In this document: piece by piece, positions 16,852-24,632 of the stretch
Numbering within the stretch: the stretch's first letter is position 1
How the letters are laid out: each line of letters begins with the position of its first letter
Assembly: GCF_003289945.1 (NCBI RefSeq)
Contig: NZ_QMBP01000005.1
Span: 1-64,000 of the forward strand
DNA length: 64,000 nt
Reading direction: 5' to 3'
Origin: Mesorhizobium hawassense
GTDB lineage: Bacteria > Pseudomonadota > Alphaproteobacteria > Rhizobiales > Rhizobiaceae
Position numbers and translations under genes: made by a program
The notes under the pieces: model-generated
Database searches by the model: none
What the model was told of the DNA's origin: nothing
Seen by the model: only the letters and a program-made list of their open reading frames with translations

Positions 16852-17524
16852 AGCCGTTGCCGATCAGGAAACGGATCGCGTCGGCAATGTCGTCTGGCCG
16901 TCCGACCCGTCCGGCCGGCAGGCGCTTCGCCATCGCGGCCAGCGTCTCGTCCTTTTTGTCACCGGCGACGAACTCCCAGATCGGCGTGTCGACCCAGCCG
17001 GGCGAGACGGCGTTGACGCGGATCGGCGCCAACTCGACCGCCAACGCCCGCACCAGCCCTTCCAGCGCTGCGTTGACCGCCGCGACCACCGCGCCGCGCG
17101 CCGCCGGCCGGTAGGCGGCAATGCCGGAGACGAAGGTCAGCGAACCGCTCGACGCCAGCTTGGGCGCGCCATGCTTGGCAAGCAGCAGCGGCCCATAGAA
17201 CTTGCTCTCCACCACCCGCTGCGCGGCCGAAATTTCGATCTCGGGCAACAGCCGGTAGGCGCCTTCGATCGCGGCGGCCGTGCTGACGATATGGTCGAGC
17301 CGACCGATACGCGCGAAAAGTGCCGCGACCTCATTCTCGCGGCTGATGTCGACCGCCGCCGTTTCGAGCGCGTCAGGGCGGCCGAGCCCGTCCCGCGCCG
17401 CGCTCAGCTTCGCTCCGCCGCGCCCGGCGATGATGACGTGCGCGCCTTCCTCGAGGCAGCGCCCGGCGAGCGCCAGCCCCATCCCCGAACTGCCGCCGAC
17501 GATCAGGATTTTTTCCATGTCCAT
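16802..17524 (-). CDS. SDR family protein lacking the YxxxK active site
   Basis: A 240-residue short-chain dehydrogenase-like protein. The nucleotide-binding motif 'VGGSSGMGLALAGR' and the C-terminal 'ADAIRFLIGNGFTTGTTLHVEGG' are clear. At the usual Ser-Tyr-x3-Lys site the sequence reads 'FVSGIAAYRPAARGAVVAAVNAALEG', so the Tyr and Lys positions carry Val and Asn. A dehydrogenase function is doubtful, although related proteins with this pattern exist. The ATG at 17524 has GAGGAAAGG upstream. It overlaps the convergent lysR gene by 50 bp. Confidence 0.8.
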   Translation of the reverse strand: MDMEKILIVGGSSGMGLALAGRCLEEGAHVIIAGRGGAKLSAARDGLGRPDALETAAVDISRENEVAALFARIGRLDHIVSTAAAIEGAYRLLPEIEISAAQRVVESKFYGPLLLAKHGAPKLASSGSLTFVSGIAAYRPAARGAVVAAVNAALEGLVRALAVELAPIRVNAVSPGWVDTPIWEFVAGDKKDETLAAMAKRLPAGRVGRPDDIADAIRFLIGNGFTTGTTLHVEGGHRLS

Positions 17525-17648
17525 GCCTTTCCTCTGCATGGACGCCGATGTGGCAGGCGGCCGCGCGAAGCGGAAACGGAAGAAACCGATAGTGCTATCG
17601 GCGAGTCCGATGGCATTGGCTAGCTGGCCGGTTGCCGTATTTCGCCAA

Positions 17649-18080
17649 TCAACAATCTACAATCTGCAGATATTGGGGCACCGCAAGCCCGCGCATCACG
17701 TGGTCTCGCGTCATGATCGGGATTTTGCGAACCCGGGCGGTAGCGATCAGATAGCAGTCGCCTGGGTCCTTGTGGCCAGTCACCGTCACCACGGCTGCCG
17801 CCTCTATCGCGATACGCTGTTTGATTGGAATGATTTTAGCCGCAGTAGCTTCAATTGCGGCCGAAAACCAGCGTGCCGGAGTATTGGCACCGAGGTCAGG
17901 CGGTGCCTTGTGCGCGGGCTTCCGCGCTGCAATAGCCAACTCCCATGCTGTGATCGGAGATACGAAAAGCGTGCCGGCGTCTTGATTTTCGCCGATTGCC
18001 ACCAGCGCATCATTGGAAAGCGGCTCGGCGCCACTCACTAGCCAGTAAAGAACGTGAGTGTCGAGCAGGATGCCCGGCAC
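17649..18080 (-). CDS. vapC: PIN-domain ribonuclease toxin (VapC-like)
   Basis: A 143-residue PIN-domain protein. The acidic metal-binding residues are Asp7 in 'LLDTHVLYWL', Glu in 'TAWELAIA' and the pair in 'GHKDPGDCYLIATA'. PIN toxins cut tRNA or rRNA. It begins 2 bp after the stop of a 64-residue basic protein gene, which has the size and position of an antitoxin. The family assignment is firm; toxicity in this host is inferred. Confidence 0.85.
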   Translation of the reverse strand: MPGILLDTHVLYWLVSGAEPLSNDALVAIGENQDAGTLFVSPITAWELAIAARKPAHKAPPDLGANTPARWFSAAIEATAAKIIPIKQRIAIEAAAVVTVTGHKDPGDCYLIATARVRKIPIMTRDHVMRGLAVPQYLQIVDC

Positions 18081-18082
18081 TA

Positions 18083-18277
18083 TCAGCCTTTAGCCGCGTG
18101 TTTCGCAGTCTGCGGCTTGCCTTTGAGGGCTTGCTCGGCGATAGGCTTCGTCAAGTCCACGTTCTTCTTGATCGCGAACTTGCTGCCTTTCAGCGATTGC
18201 GCGCCGCGCACGGTCACAAACTGACCGGTCTTCGCGTTGCGGACTGTCACGTTTGATGCGGTGCTTGTCTTAGCCAT
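18083..18277 (-). CDS. Putative antitoxin partner of the PIN toxin
   Basis: A 64-residue lysine-rich protein encoded directly upstream of the PIN toxin. Residues 9-45 ('VTVRNAKTGQFVTVRG...') look like a short beta-strand module. It is not a recognisable VapB, Phd or ribbon-helix-helix protein. A CTATAT box lies only about 6-11 nt upstream of the ATG, suggesting a very short or absent leader. The antitoxin role is inferred from gene order and size only. Confidence 0.6.
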   Translation of the reverse strand: MAKTSTASNVTVRNAKTGQFVTVRGAQSLKGSKFAIKKNVDLTKPIAEQALKGKPQTAKHAAKG

Positions 18278-18362
18278 GCTCCCTATATAGCCACTTTCGC
18301 ACGTTCGGACGAGGGCAATTGTGTTCAGGGGTGACGATGCTCGTTGAAGGAAGACTTCTGTA

Positions 18363-18962
18363 ATGGCCCCGATCAAGGTCGATCCCGACAAGGTCCGCGA
18401 ATTCCCCGATGCCGAGAGCTTCCTTGCCTGGCTGGCCGACAACCACGCCTCTGAAAGCGAGGTCTGGATCAAGGTCCACAAGGTCGGCTCGGGGCTGGCT
18501 TCGATCACGCCGAAGCAAGCGATCGACGTCGTGCTTTGCTTTGGCTGGATCGACGCGGTGCGCAAGTCGCTCGACCACAAGAGCTTCCTGCAGCGCTACA
18601 CGCCGCGCGGCAAGAAGAGCATCTGGAGCAAGATCAACATCGACAATGTCGCGCGGCTGGTCGAGGAGGGCCGCATGACCAGCCACGGCCTGCGCGAGGT
18701 CGAGGCGGCCAAGGCCGACGGCCGTTGGGACCGCGCCTATGGCGGCTCGAAGGACATGACCATCCCGCCCGACCTGCAGGCGGCGATCGATGCCGAACCG
18801 AAGGCGAAGAAGATGCTGGAAACGCTTTCCGCCCAGAACCGTTTCTCGCTCGCCTTCCGCACCCACAACATGAAGACCGAGGCGGGGCGCAAGAAGAAGA
18901 TCGCCGATCTGGTGGCGATGCTGAAGCGGGGCGAGACGATCTATCCGCAGAAGAAAAAGTAG
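18363..18962 (+). CDS. YdeI/OmpD-associated family protein
   Basis: A 199-residue protein of the YdeI/OmpD-associated family. Family sequence is clear in 'SFLAWLADNHASESEVWIKVHK', 'VVLCFGWIDAVRKSLD' and 'YTPRGKKSIWSKIN'. A lysine-rich C terminus ends in QKKK. E. coli YdeI has been linked to resistance to cationic peptides, but the biochemical function is unknown. The gene diverges from the toxin-antitoxin operon. A fragment of a common rhizobial repeat (GATCCCC..GGGGATTCCGG) follows the stop. Confidence 0.85.
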   Translation: MAPIKVDPDKVREFPDAESFLAWLADNHASESEVWIKVHKVGSGLASITPKQAIDVVLCFGWIDAVRKSLDHKSFLQRYTPRGKKSIWSKINIDNVARLVEEGRMTSHGLREVEAAKADGRWDRAYGGSKDMTIPPDLQAAIDAEPKAKKMLETLSAQNRFSLAFRTHNMKTEAGRKKKIADLVAMLKRGETIYPQKKK

Positions 18963-19030
18963 AGCGCGATCCCCAAAAAGGGGATTCCGGTTTGGCAAAT
19001 ATCACACGCAGCCAAAGCCCGAGAAAACAA

Positions 19031-19058
19031 AAACGCCGTCCTTTGGAGGACGGCGTTT
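19031..19058. terminator. Bidirectional hairpin terminator
   Basis: A 12-bp perfect stem (AAACGCCGTCCT and its complement) with a TTGG loop. It sits between the convergent ydeI-like gene and the His-rich protein gene and is flanked by A on the left and T on the right. Confidence 0.7.
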
Positions 19059-19154
19059 CCGGGAAGCGGTGATCCCGGTTCCCTTTGAAGCGGCGCGGGA
19101 TCATCCGTCATGAAGTCTTGCGCAATAGCTTAAAAAATCTGGCGGGAGTGGGTC

Positions 19155-19496
19155 TTATGCGGCCTGCTTCTTGGTGTGCTTCTTGTGGGCGTGCTTGTGC
19201 GCGCGCTTCACATGATGCTTGCGCACGTGATGCCGACGGTGCTTGCGCAGGTGATGCTTGCGGGCGTGATGACGGCGGTGATGCTTCTTGTGCTTCTTGT
19301 GCTTCTTGTGATGCGCGACCTTGGCGGCGGGCTTCGCCGTCTCGGCGGCGGCCGGAGCAGCGGTGGTCGAGGCCGGAGCCGTGGTGGTCGTCGCCGGCGC
19401 GGTCGTCGTCGTCGTGCTGGTCTGGGCGTTGGCGGCGGGCACCGCGAAAGCGAGCGCGACGGCCAGGCCGAGCGCGGAAAGAAGGGTCTTTTTCAT
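19155..19496 (-). CDS. Secreted histidine/lysine-rich protein
   Basis: A 113-residue protein with a clear signal peptide (cut after 'VPAANA', residue 24). A threonine/alanine-rich linker follows (about 25-60), then a tail made almost only of His, Lys and Arg (about 61-113, repeated HKKHKKHHRR-like words). The mature tail would be strongly basic and rich in metal-binding imidazoles. AAGGAA precedes the ATG. A role in metal binding, acid buffering or polyanion binding is possible but not shown. No metal transporter is adjacent. Confidence 0.75.
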   Translation of the reverse strand: MKKTLLSALGLAVALAFAVPAANAQTSTTTTTAPATTTTAPASTTAAPAAAETAKPAAKVAHHKKHKKHKKHHRRHHARKHHLRKHRRHHVRKHHVKRAHKHAHKKHTKKQAA

Positions 19497-19862
19497 ATCG
19501 GCATTCCTTTTCGAAGATCGATATCGGATTGTCGCTCGCCGCATTCGTCGGCTGCTCCGGGTATCGTTATGACAGCCGGTCTTTTCGCGAGTTTTTCCAA
19601 ACTGTTGAATCTGGTTTCTGGATTGTGTCCGGCATTTCCCCACCCGTGGAATGGATGGCTGCCTGGTGGTCAAAATCCGACGCTTGGTATCCGATGCGGA
19701 ACGCGCCTTTCGACCGACCCAGGCGGACTATCGGACTCGACGATGGCATCCAAGCCGCTGCTGGGCTAATGTTGCCCGAACGAGGCCAAAACGCTGTCCG
19801 GCCGATAGACCTGTTGTTAACACCAGCGTCTGGCGCCACTTCGTACTGGAAGATCAGTTCCG
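19497..19862. other. Intergenic stretch without a convincing gene
   Basis: This 366-bp region lies between the divergent His-rich protein gene and the cyclase gene. Open frames on both strands cross it, but none has a ribosome site or familiar composition. It probably holds both promoters. No strong hairpin was found. Confidence 0.5.
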
Positions 19863-21236
19863 ATGCCTACGTTGCTATCGCTGCCTGACGACATATCGAT
19901 CGAATCGGCGCTCGGGGAATCTGTCCTTGAAGCCGCTCGCCGGGCAGATGTCCCGATCGCCTGCGCTTGCGGCGGCAAGGCCAAGTGCTCGACCTGCCGG
20001 ATCTGGATTCTCGACGGTGCGGACGGCTGCCCGGAGCGCACCGCGCTGGAGCGCACGCTCGTGGAGCGATTGGGGCTTGGCAACAACGTGCGTCTGGCTT
20101 GCCAGCTCAGACCTGCCTCCGACATCACCTTCCGCAGGCTCGTGCTCGACGAGACCGACCTGCGAATGACCAGTCAGTTGCTTCCGCACAGGTCCACGAG
20201 CGCGGGCGAGCTGAAGTCGGTCGTCATTTTCTTCAGCGACGTGGCCGGGTTCACCCACTTCTCCGAGACGTTGACGCCCTACGATGTCATGTATCTGCTC
20301 AATCGGTATTTCACTCAGGTCGCCGAAGTCATCGAGCTCAACGACGGCTACATCGACAAGTTCGTCGGCGACGGGCTTATGGCGATATTTGGCGTGAACG
20401 GCCAGGACGATGCACCGGTGCGCGCGGTCAATGCGGCCCTGCAGACCCTTGCCACGGTCGATCGGCTAAAACCCTTTTTTGCCTCGATGTACGGCATCGA
20501 CTTCGATATTCGCGTTGGTTTGCATCTGGGCGAAGCGGTGATCGGCTCGGTCGGATCACCCGGCAACGAGCGCCTGACGGCTATCGGCGATGCGGTCAAT
20601 GTGGCGAGCCGGGTCGAAGCGGCCAACAAGGAGGCCGGAACCCGCCTCCTGATTACCGAGACGCTCTATGAACAGGTAAAGAATGAGGTTGAAGTATCCG
20701 ATTTCATTCGGGTGCGTTTGCGCGGTACCTCCGACCGAATTTCGCTGTACGAGATAAAGAAGCTGAAGGTTGAAGCCGAGCGCCGGCTGAACGAAAAAGG
20801 CGCGCGGGAGACTATGCAACTGGGCGGCAAGACGTGGCACCGGGCGGTCGCCACGAGCGAACTGAAGGACGGCGACCACAAAGTCATCGAGTTCCAGGCG
20901 CTCTATGCCGTGATTTTGCGCAGGGGCGGGCGCGTCTATGCCTTTAACAATGCCTGCCCGCATTTGAAGTTGCCATTCTTCGAGACTGCCTCGCGGGCCA
21001 ACGGCCACGCAGGACGGGCGAGCACTTTCGGCGAGGACGGCACGCTGGTGTGTCGCTGGCATCACAGCGGATTCGATCTGGATACAGGCGAAATCGTAAG
21101 GTGGTGCGAGGCGCTCAACGAGGACGGAACTTCGGCCGGCATGGAGATGCTCGGCGATATCTCGAAGAACCGGGCTCCGTTGCGTCTCATTCCATGCCGC
21201 GAGGAGGACGGCTACATCTGGGTCGGTCTCGATTGA
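19863..21236 (+). CDS. [2Fe-2S] ferredoxin - class III adenylate cyclase - Rieske fusion
   Basis: A 457-residue soluble protein with three domains. Residues 1-95 are an adrenodoxin-type [2Fe-2S] ferredoxin (Cys36-x5-Cys42-x2-Cys45 and Cys80). Residues 118-300 are a class III cyclase with metal ligands Asp126 and Asp170, adenine-selecting Lys166 and Asp243, and transition-state Asn246 and Arg250. Residues 320-457 are a Rieske domain (Cys365-x-His367 and Cys397-x2-His400, with an unusually long 29-residue gap). All catalytic and cluster ligands look intact. cAMP production controlled by redox state or electron flow through two Fe-S centres is the likely role (inferred). No oxidoreductase partner is adjacent. 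Confidence 0.88.
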   Translation: MPTLLSLPDDISIESALGESVLEAARRADVPIACACGGKAKCSTCRIWILDGADGCPERTALERTLVERLGLGNNVRLACQLRPASDITFRRLVLDETDLRMTSQLLPHRSTSAGELKSVVIFFSDVAGFTHFSETLTPYDVMYLLNRYFTQVAEVIELNDGYIDKFVGDGLMAIFGVNGQDDAPVRAVNAALQTLATVDRLKPFFASMYGIDFDIRVGLHLGEAVIGSVGSPGNERLTAIGDAVNVASRVEAANKEAGTRLLITETLYEQVKNEVEVSDFIRVRLRGTSDRISLYEIKKLKVEAERRLNEKGARETMQLGGKTWHRAVATSELKDGDHKVIEFQALYAVILRRGGRVYAFNNACPHLKLPFFETASRANGHAGRASTFGEDGTLVCRWHHSGFDLDTGEIVRWCEALNEDGTSAGMEMLGDISKNRAPLRLIPCREEDGYIWVGLD

Positions 21237-21578
21237 GCGTGCCGGCCATCGTCCAAAATTCCCGCCAATCCGCTGTCGGTCTCGACCAGTGGCGGGTTCC
21301 TCCAGCCGTTAGGCCCTGAGGCCTCCTCGCCACGCCGACCGGGCTTATGACTCCTTACCACGCGTCAGATTCTGACCACTGGCGCTCGGCGAGGAGGGGC
21401 AGTGCTCCCGGATGCGGCTACCTCCTTCTGCGGGGCGGCGATGGCGATCCGGTTTGCTCGAGACCGCGCCCATTCATGAGCCGCATTGCGCAGTGAGCGC
21501 CAACTCGGCGCTCTAATCGGTCGGCGTGATCGATCCCATCTTTGCTGTCGATAAGAGGAAATTGAAAGAGCAGGAGCA
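21237..21578. other. Intergenic stretch with an inverted repeat
   Basis: This 342-bp region lies between the cyclase and SDR genes. It holds a perfect 10-bp inverted repeat, CCTCCTCGCC (21322-21331) and GGCGAGGAGG (21388-21397), and no credible gene. The repeat could act in transcription termination or as part of an RNA; there is no T-tract. Confidence 0.4.
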
Positions 21579-22286
21579 ATGACCAACAACAAGGATCATT
21601 CCGGCAGGGTGGCGCTGGTCACCGGCGGCAACCGAGGCATCGGCCTGGAGGCGGCGAGGCAACTGGCCGAACTCGGCTTCACCGTGCTCATCGGCGTGCG
21701 CGATCTCGCCAAGGGCGAGGCGGCGGCGAACACGCTGGACGGCAAGGTCGAGGCCATCGCGCTCGATGTCGCGGCGCCCGATGCGGCAGCGCAGGTCGCG
21801 GCCGAGGTCGAGCGCCGCTTCGGCCGGCTCGACGTCTTGGTCAACAACGCCGCCATCCATTACGACCCATCGGCGCGGGCGCTCAAGCCCGACTGGACGA
21901 TGATCCGCGAGGCTTTCGAGACCAATGTCTTCGGCGCCTGGCGCGTTGCCGCCGCCTTCGCGCCGTTGCTCAGCGCCTCCGGCCATGGCCGGCTGGTCAA
22001 CGTCTCGTCGGAAGGCGGCTCGCTCGCCTCGATGGGCGCCGGCGCGCCGGCCTATTCGACCAGCAAGGCGACGCTCAACACGCTGACCCGCATCCTGGCG
22101 GGCGAATTGCGCGGTTCGGGCGTGCTGGTCAATTCGATCTGCCCCGGTTGGGTCGCGACCGACATGGGCGGGCAGGGCGGTCGTCCTGTCGCGCAAGGGG
22201 CAGCCGGCATCGTCTGGGCCGCGACCTTGCCGGACGACGGCCCGACCGGCGGCTTCTTCCGCGACCGCAAGAAACTGCCGTGGTGA
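21579..22286 (+). CDS. SDR family oxidoreductase
   Basis: A 235-residue classical short-chain dehydrogenase. The NAD(P) motif 'TGGNRGIGLEAARQL', the 'NNAA' segment, the catalytic Ser in 'VNVSSEGG' and the Tyr-x3-Lys in 'AYSTSKATLN' are present. The sequence type resembles carbonyl-reductase-like SDRs. AGGAG is placed well before the ATG. It stands alone and the substrate is unknown. Confidence 0.88.
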   Translation: MTNNKDHSGRVALVTGGNRGIGLEAARQLAELGFTVLIGVRDLAKGEAAANTLDGKVEAIALDVAAPDAAAQVAAEVERRFGRLDVLVNNAAIHYDPSARALKPDWTMIREAFETNVFGAWRVAAAFAPLLSASGHGRLVNVSSEGGSLASMGAGAPAYSTSKATLNTLTRILAGELRGSGVLVNSICPGWVATDMGGQGGRPVAQGAAGIVWAATLPDDGPTGGFFRDRKKLPW

Positions 22287-22355
22287 GCGGTTCGAGAAAT
22301 CATTTAATGACGGCAAGGGTATCCAAAATGGCTATATCATATTGTTTTTAAACAG

Positions 22356-22467
22356 TTTTCCACTATTATGATGGGGGACTGGCATAAAAGTGGAAAAATG
22401 CATATAACAAACTGAATAATAGTGATTTTCCACTATCAGAATGGAGAGGCAACGGAAGAGTGGAAAA
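22356..22467 (+). promoter_or_regulatory. Duplicated inverted repeat and mini-ORF before the NTF-fold gene
   Basis: The word TTTTCCACTAT occurs at 22356-22366 and 22426-22436. AGTGGAAAA occurs at 22389-22397 and 22459-22467. The two units are exactly 70 bp apart, with identical internal spacing (33 bp). In the second unit the GTG start codon of the gene sits inside AGTGGAAAA, so the arm TTTTCCACT can pair with the start codon. The first unit has its own GGGGGA and GTG-GAA-AAA but reaches a stop after five codons. The region is also unusually AT-rich. Confidence 0.6.
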
Positions 22468-23533
22468 ATTGAGCCTGAGGGAGCTGACGGGCGAGCAAAG
22501 GCGCCAGTTCATCGACACCCAGCAGGTCTATGAGGCCTGGCTGAGCGCCGAGGCTGAGCGCATGAGGCGCTTTGCCGGCAGCATGCGCTGGGTTGAGCGC
22601 AACGGCGCCGACTATCTATTGCGCAAAATAAGGCAGGCCGAAACCTCGCTCGGTCTTAGAAGCCAGGAGACGGAAAAGGCATTTGCCGCTTTCTCCGAGG
22701 GCAGGGACCTCAACAAGGATCTGCTGGCAGGCCTGTCCGCGCGCCTGGACGGATTGGCCAAGGTCAATGTGGCCATGGGATTGGGAAGGGTGCCGGCCAT
22801 CGCCGCACGCATTCTGAGACGCTGCGCCGAGACGAACCTCTTGGGAAAACAGTTGCTCGTCGTCGGCACGAATTCCCTGTTTGCCTACGAAGCGTTGGCG
22901 GGGGTCCAGATTTCCAGCGGGCTCGTCGCGACCGGCGATATCGATCTGCTCTTCGATTCGCGCCGGCGCATCAGCTTCGTGACGTCGGAGAAAATCAGCC
23001 AGTCGGGCCTGATAGGCATCTTGCGGAAAGTCGACAAATCCTTCAGGCCGCTGCAGCCGAGAGCCTTCAGGGCCACCAACCGCGACGGCTATCTGGTGGA
23101 CCTTATCCGGCCGCAGGCAAGAAATGTTCTAGGAGACCGGTCGCCGGCGTCGATCACCTCGATTGCCGATGATCTTGAGGGCGCGCCGATCGACGGGCTG
23201 CAATGGCTCATCAACGCGCCGAAGACGGACGGCATCGCCATCGACGAGCGCGGCTATCCCGTGAAGATACCGACGATCGACCCGCGAGTGTTTGCGCTTC
23301 ACAAGGCCTGGCTGGCGCGGCGGCCCGACCGCTCGGCCGTCAAGGCAAGCCGCGATCGCGAGCAGTCGGAGGCCGCGGCGCTCATCGCCGAACAATATCT
23401 GAAGCTGCCTATGGACGAAGACGAAGAGTATCTGGCGGCTTTTCCGGCAGCGTTGCGCGAGGCGCGCTCGACGCTTGCTCCCCACAATCCACCGGGGCTT
23501 TCGGAAGACGCGCCGATCGAGCCGGACTGGTAG
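22460..23533 (+). CDS. GSU2403-type nucleotidyltransferase-fold protein
   Basis: A 357-residue protein with a nucleotidyltransferase-fold core around residues 130-170. It shows Gly136-Thr-Asn ('VVGTNSLFAYE') and the acidic pair Asp160-x-Asp162 in 'ATGDIDLLFDS'. This matches the GSU2403 family of NTF proteins, which are distantly related to AbiEii-type toxins and have no proven function. The N-terminal 100 residues are helical. The GTG start has GGAGAGG upstream and lies inside an inverted repeat that may control translation or transcription. No antitoxin-like gene lies next to it. Confidence 0.75.
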   Translation: MEKLSLRELTGEQRRQFIDTQQVYEAWLSAEAERMRRFAGSMRWVERNGADYLLRKIRQAETSLGLRSQETEKAFAAFSEGRDLNKDLLAGLSARLDGLAKVNVAMGLGRVPAIAARILRRCAETNLLGKQLLVVGTNSLFAYEALAGVQISSGLVATGDIDLLFDSRRRISFVTSEKISQSGLIGILRKVDKSFRPLQPRAFRATNRDGYLVDLIRPQARNVLGDRSPASITSIADDLEGAPIDGLQWLINAPKTDGIAIDERGYPVKIPTIDPRVFALHKAWLARRPDRSAVKASRDREQSEAAALIAEQYLKLPMDEDEEYLAAFPAALREARSTLAPHNPPGLSEDAPIEPDW

Positions 23534-23546
23534 AGCGACGCGCCTT

Positions 23547-23651
23547 GGAGCAATTCCAGGAAAAGTGTGAGCGGTTTTCCGTTTGGAATTGCGTAAAAAC
23601 AAAGAGTTAGAACGGTTCGCCGGTTCCGTGTGAAACGGTGAACCGCTCTAG
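23547..23651. repeat. Common rhizobial intergenic repeat
   Basis: A repeat of about 105 bp: GGAGCAATTCCAGG, then TTTTCCGTTTGGAATTGCG, AAAAACAAAGAG, and a closing hairpin AACGGTTC / GAACCGCTCT. I know this combination from many intergenic regions of Mesorhizobium and relatives. It overlaps the stop of the gntR gene by a few bases. A shorter relative (GCGGTTCATCG...GGTGAACC) lies near 40588-40616. Confidence 0.6.
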
Positions 23652-24313
23652 GCCGCGTCGTTCTTCCCGATCTCCTGCAGGTAGAAGATCTTGCTAGGCT
23701 GCAGGTGGTTGACGCACAGCTGCGCCAGCTCCTGATTGTCGCGGTGTTTCATCGCCTTGATCATCAGTTCGTGCTGCCGGCGCGACACCTCGAGCTGTTC
23801 GGGGTCGGCCAGTGAATTGGCCCGCACCGGCAAGCTCAGCCGCATATACTGCTCGATCGACGACACCAGGTAGTCGTTGCCGCAGGCCGAAAACATCGTG
23901 ATGTGGAAACGATCGTTCGCTTCATGGATGCCGCGCAAATTGCGTGCGTCGACTTCGCGACTATAGGCGCCATGAATCTCCATCAGTTCCTCGATCAGCG
24001 CCTCGCTTGCCGGCAGTGGAAGCATGAGCGCCGCCTGCCGCTGCAAGAGCTCCCGCACCTCGTAGATCTGCCGGACCTCCTCGGGCGACAGCCTTCTCAC
24101 CATCGCGCCCTTGTTGCGTTCCCGCGTGGCGACGCCGAGTTTTTCGAGCTGGTAGAGCGCCTGGCGGATCGTATGCCGCGACACCGGGAAGCGGGCAAGC
24201 AGCACGTCCTCGACCAGCCGCGTGCCCGGCGCCAGCCGGCCGAAGATGATGTCTTCCTCCAGCGCCCTGACCACATCGGCTTCCTTGCCGCCATAATCCG
24301 TCACGGTGAGCAT
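23648..24313 (-). CDS. GntR family (FCD) transcriptional regulator
   Basis: A 221-residue GntR/FadR-subfamily regulator. The winged helix is at residues 10-75 ('GTRLVEDVLLARFPVSRHTIRQALYQLEKLG') and the all-helical FCD effector domain from about 85, with the metal-ligand pattern D-x3-H in 'ANDRFHITMF'. It diverges from the Liv-type ABC transporter operon across 319 bp that carries three related half-sites, so it is the likely regulator of that operon. Confidence 0.88.
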   Translation of the reverse strand: MLTVTDYGGKEADVVRALEEDIIFGRLAPGTRLVEDVLLARFPVSRHTIRQALYQLEKLGVATRERNKGAMVRRLSPEEVRQIYEVRELLQRQAALMLPLPASEALIEELMEIHGAYSREVDARNLRGIHEANDRFHITMFSACGNDYLVSSIEQYMRLSLPVRANSLADPEQLEVSRRQHELMIKAMKHRDNQELAQLCVNHLQPSKIFYLQEIGKNDAA

Positions 24314-24437
24314 CCATAATTGCTTATCGGCAAGCGGAGTTTGCCGCGTTCGTCCTGCTCCGGCAATCGCGTGATCGTGCCGGTCCGCGCAGCAACCTCA
24401 CGTGGTCGTGACCCCATGGGCCCGGGCAGGGGGCGGC

Positions 24438-24480
24438 ATGCTACGAAAATAGCATTCTCCGATCGCGAAACTGAATGCTA
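24438..24480. promoter_or_regulatory. Candidate GntR operator sites
   Basis: ATGCTA-N6-TAGCAT (24438-24455) is followed by a third half-site, GAATGCTA (24473-24480), which pairs with TAGCATTC (24450-24457) as an 8-bp inverted repeat. The array lies in the 319-bp gap between gntR and the transporter operon. The rest of this gap holds no gene. Confidence 0.45.
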
Positions 24481-24632
24481 CGGTCGCCGCGCTTGCAATT
24501 CAGGCAGGCAGCGGTCCGCGGCACGGTGGAGGTGACGCGGGACGCTTGTTTTCAACGAAAATCGGGGCGGGACAGTTGAACCATCGCGAGGCCGGCGCGT
24601 TTGACGTGGTTGGCCACAAGGGAGGAATACCA

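Noticed and set aside
19567..19839. 90-codon minus-strand frame upstream of the cyclase gene
   Set aside because: No ribosome site or family likeness; position in a divergent promoter region.
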